In this document: one piece after another, positions 22,901-34,900 of the stretch
Layout of the letters: every line of letters begins with the position of its first letter
Position numbering within the stretch: position 1 is the stretch's first letter
Assembly (NCBI GenBank): GCA_028752905.1
Contig: JAQNBH010000002.1
Location: 16,540,390 to 16,604,389 of the forward strand
Length of the DNA: 64,000 bases
From: Cladorhizidae sp. MBARI D1340-BT2
Taxonomy: Eukaryota; Porifera; Demospongiae; Poecilosclerida; Cladorhizidae
Direction of reading: 5' to 3'
Made by a program: the position numbers and the translations under genes
The notes under the pieces: generated by a model
The model's database searches: none
Seen by the model: the letters and a program-made list of their open reading frames with translations, nothing else
What the model was told of the DNA's origin: nothing

Positions 22901-25900
22901 CACCCTCATCAACCCCTCGACCTTGTACCCGCACTGTGCAAATAGTTACTGGTATTTCAATGATCCATCTATACCCTCCTCCTGATTGGCCCATCACACA
23001 GGAGGTCTCCAGTTTCCCTGCAGCTGCTAATAGCATTGGTAGTGCTTGTGGAGGCCGAGTTGGTGACTGCTACAAGAAGATGCTTATCATGAGTTCTACA
23101 AAAATAGTGCTCCCTCCATCAGTGGCCTCCCTTAAGTTGGATTCCCCACCCCTCTCCCCTTCTCTGCCCTCACCCCTTCCACAGGGTAAAGTGAAGAGTT
23201 CGCCACCTTCTATAAGAGTGCCATAGGTAAAACCTGGTTGTTAAGCAGCAATGCTTATAGCAACAGTCGGCCAACATATCTATGACCACCACAGGCATCC
23301 ACACCATACAAATTCCCACATTGTACAAAAAAAAATATAACTTTTGCTACATTGCTGAGCAACAGATTTTTTTCCACCTGCACATGCCTGGCAACTGAAT
23401 CCATAAGAGCTGATTCTATCAAACGGCAGCTTATTTTAATTGAAATTGTAAGCTTGTGTCTTGCTAACTAACTATATCTACATGGTCTAATGAACAAGTC
23501 CCAGCCTAACTAGTGCTCAGTGAACACGAGAATTTTTACTTCGTTTTGGCTGCTGGGCACTTGCCAGTCACGAACCAGCTGCATTCCTTAAAATTACTGG
23601 CGTGAGGGATAAACATGTCTACCTTGTGCAGCCATACTTGTTGTGGAGGATAAACATCTTGAAGCCAACTAGAATAATAACTACTTCCAGTGTTATAATC
23701 CAGGGAGAGGTTCTTATTTGACCACCGTTTCTGATGAATTATCTGTCTTAAACTGTCATATCATCCTTCCTTCCCACCAGTTTTCATGGATTATCTATGA
23801 TCTAACATTATTATACCAGCACAGACTTATCATTGCTGATGAAGGCCAGAGCATCTTGCCGAAACATTGAGAGACCTCAATTTATCAGCATGCTCTAGCT
23901 GTGGATGTGTGATAATGCCTTAAATAAAATGTGTTTGCTCAACTGGAAATAATTGCCTCTGTGAATCAGGAGAATATCTGAGTAGGCTCTCGCCTCAACT
24001 TTGCTCAAGTCCTAAATATGTAAAGATCTTAGCCACTTCCCTCCAATCCAAGCACTACAGAAAAAAACAGATCAGTACTTTATTAGGAGTTCAGCTAAGC
24101 TAGGATTATATTAGGACTATCTAGAGCAATATCCAATAGGCAGGCCACCACACTACCATAATTTGATTGTTGTTAATTTGGTTGTTGTTTTTCCCCTTCT
24201 ATCATGCCTTTGCTCGCCACTTAACACCTTGCATTAATTGGGACCGCTTATGTATGTTTCTTGCATAGCATTTAACAAACCAAGCACACAAAAGAAAATG
24301 GCTCACACTCTTTCCTTCGCTTTTTAAGTCTCTCTCTCTCTGTGTGTCTGTTCTTCTCTTGCATTAGTATCTTCAGTATTCTGCTGGTGGGTTACTTGAT
24401 CCTTTCTAGGACGATCATCACCCATGCGAGTGGTAGCATCGAAGGAGATCAGCACATACAGCTGGGTCCCATTAACTTCCAGGGCGTCATTACCGTCATC
24501 TCGTACTGCGGCCTCACCTTCATCTGCCACTTCAACCTCCTCCCCCTTCAGAAGGAGATGACTGGAAACCAGACGAGAGCCAAGCTCTATTTTACCATTG
24601 TGGGGGCACTTGTTACTGCTTACCTCATTAATAATGTTGTCATATTTTCTGCATATTTCAACGTGAGTGCTTATTCAGGACTAAACTTTACTGGGTTGTG
24701 CACAAGAGTAGTCTCCATTGCTTGATTCTCTTACAATATCTTTTCCTTTTGGGACTATGTATTGTGATGCACTTGTTATTATCGTGACGGAGAGCAGCTG
24801 CTAGTCACCACTTCTGGTTACATTTCCAACTTAACTCGCTCCTAGTTGCACTGTCCTACCAAAAATGAATCTCCTGGTCCATACCACATCCTTCACTTCA
24901 TGCTAAATTTACCACACCCATCAGTCCCTTTTTTTGTTGAGTTTATTTTGATTTCTGAAGAACACTAGCCAATACATAGATGATCCGATTACCGAGAATT
25001 TTATTTTTATTTTTTAATCCGTGTCAGCCGAGATTTTCTTAAGATTTATTATAATACCCTCAAGGCTCAACTTTAGTTTGTTTCTGACATTTCAGCTAAG
25101 TGCTCTAGGCTTCACTATTATTATACTCGTCAACATCATCATCACACTCATATACTCGTTTGCTTGTTTTTGTTTATTCATTTGTTTTTGTTTTTGTTTA
25201 TTCATTTGTTTGTGTTTTTGTTTATTCATTTATTTGTGTTTTTGTTTATTCATTGTTTTTGTTTATTCATTTGTGTTTTTGTTTGTTCATTTGTTAGTGT
25301 TTTGTTTATTCATTTGTTTGTATTTTTGTTTATTGTTTGTTTATTCATGTTTTTGTTTATTGTTTTTGTTGGTTCAGTTGGTTCATTTGTCATTTGTTTG
25401 TGTTTTTTTGGTTTGTTTTTGGTTTATTCATTTGTTTGTGTTTTTGTTTATTTTTGTTTGTTTTGTTCATTAATTTTTTGTTTATTCATTTTTTTTAATT
25501 TGTTTTGTTTTGTTTTTGTTTATTCATTTTTTTGGTGTGTGTGTTTGTTTTTAATTTGTTTGTTTTTGTTTATTCATTTGTTTGTGTTTTTGTTTATTCT
25601 TTTGTTTGTGTCTTAATGTATTTTTATGTAGTTCTATAGTGAAATCACCTCCGACCTCATGCTCAACTACGAAAATGATGACATACTGATCACAGTGGCT
25701 CGAATCTTTCTGTTTATTACCATACTCATGAGTTACCCTGTGCTCCTGCACCCAACTAGAGCGAATATTAATGGGTAAGTCCTTAGGAAATAGGTGGTAA
25801 ACCATTAATAATTATGCTGAATTTGTACCTAGTCATAATGATACCAGGAAAGTCCTTATAGTGGTAGGTACTTGCAAATTATGATGGTATTATATTGGGT

Positions 25901-28900
25901 AAGTTCCTAGTAGTAAATTTAGCAAGGCATTGAGTGGCAAGCAAATGAAAGAAAAGAGCTAGTGCATGCTGATGAACTGAGTAGCTATCTCTCATCCTTT
26001 CCTATCACCATGCAGCCCGTTCTCACCTCCTGTGCAGAAAATTTAATTGTTTTGCATGACGGGCTATGGGGAGGTTTTGGAGGGCTTGTGGTTTTTTTAA
26101 CAGTCTTGATTTGTTGTTTGTCCTGTTTCAGGCTGCTATCTGGTAAGGGTGTTGCTAACTATTAACTATGCAGACCATTTTCACTTTCACAGCACAGACA
26201 GTCCAGGCTAACTTTGAATGGTGGGCATTATCTGGAATGTTCTCTTCACTATGGCAACCATTCTCATGACAAACATAAGCCCACATTTTTTGACAGGTGA
26301 CCTATTAGATGATAGGGACAACTCCCACTTACAACATGTATTACAGCAGCCAACAACTAAGCCTTACATATATAAGGAATGTGTACAAAACTGAGCATGC
26401 ATGGTAAGTTAAATAGGTTACTGTTATTATCCTCTATCTCCCCCCAAGTCTTTAATATATTCTCTTCAGAAGTGAGTTGAAGGTAGATTGGATAATTCAG
26501 TCCATGTAAGTAGTCGCCGGAGTTTTGCCATGGTGGAGGTCTTTTCATGCGCGTAGAGCGTCTCGGTGGAGTAGTCATGGGCCTGATAGGAGTTGCCCTT
26601 GTCCTGAGTAGGGGGTGAGGGTAGTGGAGTAGCAAGGCTGGTGGGTCAAATAGGTATTCTGTTTGGTGGGAAGTTGGGAGGCAGGGTACTGGGTGGTTGG
26701 GGTGTCTTTAGGAGGTGGAGTATGCTTAAGTGGAGTGGTTCCATTTGTAGTCAGAAGGTGATGGGGAAGCAATAGTCATATTGGATTGGGGGATGAGTGG
26801 CTGATAAGCCAGGTCATTGCTTGTGGTACTCGGATCCTCCATCAGATGAGAGTTCATCAGGGATTCCATAGGTGGAAGCATTTCCTCAGGCAATCAATTA
26901 GGCCTTTGGCTCCCACCCGTGTTATTTCAACTATGGGCCAATTAGAGTAGTGATCGACAATGACAAGGTAGTTATTGCCTCCATAGTGAAAGTAGTCTGC
27001 ACAGATACATTGGAAGGCGTATAAGGCCGGTGTGGGGGGTATGGGTGGGGCTTGAGGTTGAGAGGGGGCCATGCGGTTGCAGTGACTGCAGCTATTGCGT
27101 GTGGAGGTGATGTTCATCAGTGTGATGCCCAGCCAGAATACGGAAGATTCAGCTCTTGCAATCTAAGCAGTCGGATCTCAGAGATGGTGGAATGACGATA
27201 CGATCTTTATACAGGTTGACCCTATCTATGGTGTAGAGGTGCTCTCAGAATGGGTGGTACATTTTAATTGCATCTGGCATGTCGTGTCGATGTTCTGGGA
27301 TGCCGTCTTCGATGGTAGAGGCAAGCAAGGTCATATTCGTGTCGCTGTTGGTGGCAATGTGAACCTTGTTCCAGTTGATTGATTGTAAGGAGTGTAGGGA
27401 GGAGATGGTGTCTATGCGGGTGAGGAGGTCGATTTAGGGGAGCGGCTGTTCGGATTGCGTAATGGCCTAGATATCGTCCTGCAGATGCATTTTGAGGGGG
27501 TGAGTGTCTCCTTTTGGGTGATGAGACATTGTGTTGGAGGCTTTGTTTCTTACACCTGGAATGTGGATCATTTAGAACCTGTAGCGTAATGTCTTATCCT
27601 TGAGGTTTCTTAGTCTGGAGTTGCTGATGTCCCCTAGGGATCGGTCACCAAACAGTTTGAGGAGTGGTTTGTGATCCACCGCGATGATCAGGTTCTCACA
27701 TCCAAGGACAAAGTGCATCAGCCACAGCTAATGCTTCACCCTCAATGGGGGCGTAATTTGACTCTGCAGGATGTGTAAACCGGCTTCCTAACAGGGTGGT
27801 GTTCCAGCCTGTATTGCAGCATAGAGGGTTGATTGTTGGGCATTCGCAATGCTTTTGAAAAAGCCAGAAGCCGATGCCATTCTTTGACCAGTCCGTCGCA
27901 AGGCAGGTTTGTCTTGTCTTATCAAAGGTGCAAACACCTTTAGAGAGATCTTCTGAGATTACTCTCTTGGAGTCTTCAAACAGTGTGTTAAGGTGATCAT
28001 CCCAGTGGAATGATGTGCTTAGTTTCAGTAGTTCACGAAAGGGTAGCATTTTGTTGGTCATGCTGAAGGTGTACGAGATCTGGTTGACCAGTCTGAACCA
28101 AGAGCGAATATCTGTGATGTTCTTGGGAGTGGGAAATTCCTCGATGGCCTGAAGATATTTTCTGCATGGGCGAACACTGTTTGTGGTGATCTCAAATCCG
28201 CTGAAGTCTACTGTGTCCATGCTGAACCTGAATTTGTCAGGGTTCAATGTGATGCCTACCGCAGGTGTCTAGCCACTGTATTGCTTGGTGAAAGCTGTGA
28301 CGTAGGTTGTCTGCCCAGAGGAGGGTGTCATCTAATATGCATTTTGTTTTGTCGGGAATGGTGGACACAATTTCATCATACCACCTGGAGTAGCCATCTC
28401 CTGAGGTGATGTATCCTTGTGGGGTGATGCAGTACCTATACCTGCCCCATGGGTTGATGAAGGTGGTGTAGTGGCGATCCTCCTGGCGATTGGGACACTA
28501 TGATAACCATTGCAGGCGTCGAAGACCGTCTTCTTTGTGTTGGGCGGTATCGATCTGGTTTGGTGGAAGGGAGATTGAGTATGGTGGGTCTCCCTGGTGG
28601 CATGGGTTTTAAGAGGTTGGAAGTCGATCGTCCTGCATGGCTTGCCATTTTTCTTTGCACATATAACCATCCGGTGCCACCATGTAACAGGTTCACCAAT
28701 GGGGACTGGTTCAATGACTCCTAGGCGGACATCTCTGTCGTGGTTGCCTTAACTTCTTCTTGCCAGTGGATTGGCACGGGTATTGCGGAGTGTTATGCGG
28801 TGGGTTTGGCATTGGGGGTGATCATTAACTTCATGGGTGGACCTTCATCGGTAGTGGCTGATGCTCACATGTGTTGAAAGTGCTATAGCTATAGTATTGT

Positions 28901-31900
28901 GCCAGGTACTTCTCGAGTTGCTCACGGTTTTCCTCGGTGGCTGGGACTGGCAGTTCCCTGTGGCATGGTGGGGGTGAGGTGAGTTGTGGGCAGTCACAAT
29001 CTAATGTTAGTTGGGAGTTGACGTTGGAGACAGTATTGCATTGTGTGGTGACCGTAGCATTTGTGGAGTGTTGGTCTGGGGGTATTTCGCCTATTGTAGG
29101 GAACCCATCAGTGATCATCCCTAACACTGTGCATGCCTCTTCACTGAGGAATAGCCTGTCGGGTGTGTCGGTGACATAGGTGAACTGGCGGGTCTCAATG
29201 ACATTGCCTGCCTTGTCTAGTCCAGAGAATCGCAATATAGCTGCTCTAAAGTTGTTGATATTGTTATCGTTCGCTGCGTGCATCTTCATCCTGATCGGTA
29301 TCAGGTTGCATTTGTGGAGGCCAAGTTTACAGACAACATTGATGCCCACTAAGCAGCTCTGACATCCGGTGTCAGCCATGGCGTGAACAGTAACGGTCTG
29401 TCGATTGGCATGAAGGGTGAAGCCGAATTGTGCGTAGTCTTCGCATTGAACTCTCATGTGTAACTTGATGTGTGGCTGAGGTTGGGATGGCTGTTTCACC
29501 CATGTACCAGTCAATTTGTTATATGGGTGGTGGTCCAGGATGACACCCTTTTTCCTCGATGTGTGGTGATGGTGCACAGGAAGTCAAAAATGGCACCTTC
29601 ATGGGCATCCAGCTCTGGGGCACTTCACTGCTGGCATTTTCAGAAAACAGGACAGGTAGTAAAAATTACTCTAGTAATCAGTTATGTACACATAGATGAT
29701 AGGGACAACTCCCACTTACAACATGTACTACAGCTTATATAAGGAATGTGTACAGAACTGAGCATGCATGGTAAGGGATATCAGTTAAATAGGTTATAAA
29801 TTGTTATTATCCTCTTCCCATTCATATTTTTATGGGTGAATATATGGTGTATAGATAGATCATAGACACATGCATGGTTTCCAACCTATTCCCACCATCA
29901 GCTACTTGGCAACAGTGAACTCCAAATATACTGAATGCAAGCAAGTGGCCTGCGAAGGTGTTGTGTACTGGAGAGAGAGAGAGACAAAAGGGGGAAAATA
30001 ACAACAATAAAATGGTAACGAAATCTAGGCACCGACTGATGAGCAAAGGTGCTATGGAGAGGGTTACAAATTAGCAAAAAAAACAATTAAGGCCAGCGTT
30101 GAATTTTTTGACAATATTTTTTGGGGGGGCTTATATCCTTTCTAAACATCTGTACAAACTGTCTTTCAAATTTGAAAACATTTGGATGCACAAGTCTCTA
30201 GTTATGGTGGATTTTATCCAGGCTCTCACTTACATTCAAAGTACTTACAAAGTAGTCTAGTGGTGGCCCAATATAGTAGTAGCCCAACTTCAATAGCGAT
30301 TTCTCAGAAACATGTTTTTTTGACGGTCAAGACAGATATCTCAAGGAAAAATTTATGTATACCTGCTTCATTATATATCATTTTGTAGCTCTATCTTTGC
30401 TCTACGATTGTAGCGCGGAGTTTTTCAATTTGGAAGTGCTAGTCCAATTATATAGTCATGTGTATATACCCTAATATGCCCATATTATAGTTGACCTTGT
30501 CATGAAAACTCCGTTAGTGTTGAGGTTAATTTTTTTTGCTGGAATCAAGCTTTAGTGGTTCCTCTACTACATCCATAAAAGGGAAGTGTGTATAGGGCAT
30601 ATCTTAGGAGAGGGATATTTTATTGTAACTCTGGTCAGAATTTTTTCAAACCTCTATACTTTACTGAAACTTCTTATAAAGCACATCATTAGAAAGCTCA
30701 TGCAGAGAGCTGTATTCTGGTACCAAAATAAAATGTAGGGGAAGAAGGACAACACAGTTATGGACGTTTACATAAACTATGATAAAATGGGCAACGCTGG
30801 CCTTAAGGATAAATCCAGGTATTGTTTGGTTGCATTGCTCAATTCATAGTTCCAACCCAAGCATAGACTACTATTGCATGCTGATCTGTAAATTTTGAGG
30901 TCAAATTGTATTGCTTGGATGCGATATGGAGAAGTAGCTGAAAATTTATGTGTTCCATACAGATTCTAAACTGGTACAATATTTTGTATGAGAACCAGCT
31001 CAGATATTCTAAAGATTTATCCCTAGCCCTAGCTCCAGCCCTAGCCCTAGCCCTGGCCCTAGCCCTAACTGCGATGAAAATTTCCAGTTTAGCAAACCAT
31101 CAATAACCAGTGCATATGATGAATTGAGTGATTATGTCAGAATTACACTTCACCATCCCTTCCTGTCAGCTACTAAACCTTGCAGCCCAAACTCACTGGC
31201 CTGTGCAGACAAGTTTTCTTTTCTCTAACTAGCTCCTAATCTGCTGCATTCTTTCTCTTCACTATGACGACCATTCCCGGTGTACATACACAAGCTTTAT
31301 TTAATGCCGGTTACCTGGGCATTTTTTATAGGTAAACATTCAGTGACTACATAAATACATAGCCGTGTGCAGCAATACCATCAATTCACAACCGCGTGCT
31401 CGCTTTGCTCTTGTCTAACGAATTCTAGGCATTGAGGAGCGAGCTAAGAAAAAGAAATAAGCTAGAGCATCTTCATGAACCAAGTAACAAAGTCCATCTT
31501 CCTTTCATGTGGGTCATACAGCCCATTCTCACCTGCCTGTGCAGCAGATTTTATTATTATTTTTTGTGGGCTATGGGGGAAGGTGGTTTTGGAGCACTTG
31601 CAGGGGGTTATTAAGGATGGGTTATTAGGAAGGGGTTAGTAGGGAGGGGTTATTAGGGAGGGTTATTAGAGGGGTTATTAGGGAGGGGTTATTAGGGAGG
31701 GGTTAGTAGGGAGGGGTTATTAGGGAGGGTTATTAGATGGGTTAGTAGGGAGGGGTTATTAGGGAGGGGTTAGTAGGGAGGGGTTAGTAGGGAGGGGTTA
31801 TTAGGGAGGGGTTAGTAGGGAGGGGTTATTAGGGAGGGGTTATTAGGGAGGGGTTATTAGGGAGGGGTTAGTAGGGAGGGGTTATTAGGGAGGGTTTTTA

Positions 31901-34900
31901 TTAGGGAGGGTTTAGTAGGGAGGGGTTAGTAGGGAGGGGTTATTAGGGAGGGGTTATTAGGGAGGGGTTATTAGGGAGGGGTTAGTAGGGAGGGGTTAGT
32001 AGGGAGGGAGGGTTATTAGGGAGGGGTTAGTAGGGAGGGGTTATTAGGGAGGGGTTAGTAGGGAGGGGTTAGTAGGGAGGGGTTATTAGGGAGGGGTTAT
32101 TAGGGAGGGGTTATTAGGGAGGGGTTAGTAGGGAGGGGTTAGTAGGGAGGTGTTATTAGGGAGGGAGGGGTTACTAGGGAGGGATTATTAGGAAGGGGTC
32201 ATTAGGGAGTGGTTATTAGGGAGGGGTTATTAGAGAGGGGTTATTAGGGAGGGGTTATTAGGGAGGGGTTAGTAGGGAGATGTTATTAGGGAGGGATTAG
32301 TAGGGAGGGTTTATTAGGGAGGGATTATCAGGAAGGGGTTATTTGGGAGTGGTTATTAGGGAGGGGATATTAGGATTTGGGTTAGTTGTTTGTTACTTTT
32401 CTGGCTGACTTCCTCCTGCCTCTCTGATAAAGGGAGACGTTAGCAACCGTGCAAGCCTGTTCTCACTCATGCAGTGCAGCCAGGCCAGTCTAGCTTCGAG
32501 CCTGCTGCCGGGAATTCTCTCAATCGTTCTCTTCATTATGACAACTGTTCTCAATTTACACAAGCCTGAATATAGCTACAAGGCAGACGGTGACTCATTC
32601 GTACTTTTTATGGTGAGAATGTACAGGAAACACACATAGGTAGATACATTCGTAGAAAGGTTGCTACGCCATGCACTGCAATACCAAGTTTTCCACCCAA
32701 TTTCCCACGAGGGCTCGCTTTGCTTGCCAATAATGGGCAGATCCCTAGAAAAGACCTGGAAATTGTCAGTGACTTGCTGGAAATTATTCAATCCACTACT
32801 CTGATCTCAATATTGGTCATGCCCTGCTACATGGGACACCCCTACAAGTCAATGGCAGGTCCCATATTGAGCAGACAGACAGGAAACCAATGTCTAGTCT
32901 GGAGAACGAATCTCCTTGGTACTCGGTGGGAAACAGGAAAGCTGGCATCTTAGCTTCTGTCCCAAGTTTGGAAATGAAATTTACCTTATAATAACTTTTT
33001 TCCCTTTCATGAGTACTGCTCATTCTTTTTTCTACTTATGGCATGACTCAACAAGAAAATGGCTGCTTAAAGCCCTAGCCCTAGCCCCTAGCCCTAGCCC
33101 TATCCCTTAACACTTGGTATGAGCTAAGCAAGCAATGCCCATGATCAATTTCTGATAGGTAAGAATTGTTTTATGCATGAAAAAGGCTATAAGTGGTATA
33201 GCAACTTCTTGAACAGAAGGAGATATAGTCAAGATCACAGTTATAGGCTACACAGGACCAAAGTAAAATAGATGCTTAACAAAAAAGTAAGTGCTTAATA
33301 TAAATACTGCCTTTGTAGCAACATGTAAATGTAGTTAAAAAAATACCATTTTTCATTGAATGGTCTGCACACAAACTATTCATTTTAACAAAGCTAGAGC
33401 CTGCATGTACTGTACGAGGGTGCGTGATAATCGAGGGAGGACCGCATTCCACTGAGCACAAGCGCACATGGCAAGTGAAAAAGGAATGCACATCCTCCCA
33501 CAGATAGAATAGCACGTGCACAATTTGTTGGGTGTAAAGATTAGTGTGCGTGCAATAAAGTGCAAGCTATTCCATGAGACTGAGCTTAGGAGTGATTTAT
33601 TGAATAATAATAATAAATAAATAAATAAAAATAAAAATAAATAAATAAATAATGTAATTATGGTGGTCCTGGCTTCAAGTTCAGGCTCTTTAGAGTAGCT
33701 TCCCAGCAACCAGGCAAGTCCATTCCACAGTCTCCATTGAAGTGATCAAGGGTGCGAAGAGATCAAGGAAATATTCTGATGCATTACTTCTAATTACAGT
33801 CTGACTACATGACCTGATGCTGGTTTTGCCTGTAAAGCTATTCCTCCTGATTGTGACTTGTTACAAATTGTCTAGTACTACATTTGGCAATGATAAAAAT
33901 GGCAACACATGAAACCAAAGTGAATCAGAGGGAGGACACAAAGACTTGCTTTCCTATAGAATGTCTCCAGCGATTCTTTCCTGCAAATGATATTATGTCA
34001 GAGAACCAACGAAGTGCAGTCCTCCTGAGTTATGTGACCCTTGAACCTTAACCTCTCAACTCCACTGGCAATTCTATTTCAACTCGTGGATTTGGAAACA
34101 AGCAGAAACAGTGCCAAACTTTGTGGCAGAGTTCAAGAAACTGTGAGGACATTGCTGTTTTAGAGAGACTCCCAATAACATGCTGTGGGATAGATCTGCC
34201 TGTATCAATCAGAGGCACATTTGATGGTGTATTTTTAACCTAGATTACAAAAGTCCACTGAAATTAGCCCAAGCTACCCAAGCTTCTGATCAGAACTAGG
34301 AAGCAACTAAGTCTGAAAAGGTTCATGCTTGGAAGGAACAGTTCTCCCCAGAAGAGACTCTTCCAGGTTTCCTAGAACACAGCCATGAATTTAACATTGT
34401 GGAGGGCATCAGTCATCTGACTTTTGTTTGTAAGATGTTTCCTGCTTCAGTTGTAGGAAACAGAGCCGCATTGCTAAAGCAATGTAAGTCCCTTAGCCAC
34501 CAAGAGGATACACCAGTTACAGAGGATAGGCAACCCATGTACCTGGCACTGAGTACACACTATTAAATGAAAGCTACCAACCAATGTCAATTTCAGCTTG
34601 TGGAACAAAACTACGAATGCAGGTAGACAAAAGTGATCTTGAACCACAAAACCTATGAGGAGGTTTGGCACAGGAAAAGGCCAACACTTAACACCACATC
34701 AGCCCATCTAAAATTACAGTGAGGTTGATGTTGAAGTTGACCTCCAACAACTAAGTAAACCAGCTGAGCTTACTTATGGTGGATGCCATGGGCCAAACCT
34801 CCTAGGTCAGGACTAATTGAAGGGAATTCTGGACCGGGCACGGCTAAATCAGGTGTACTCTTCTAGTGATTTACACAATGTTTTAGGAAGACATTCATCC

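Noticed and set aside
28500..29742. Plus-strand frames opposite the Gypsy polyprotein
   Set aside because: They are shadows of the minus-strand protease and RT, which carry the recognisable motifs.
32480..32612. Extra coding exon of the SLC38-like gene
   Set aside because: Outgoing phase does not match exon 7, and without it the protein already has 11 helices and consistent phases.
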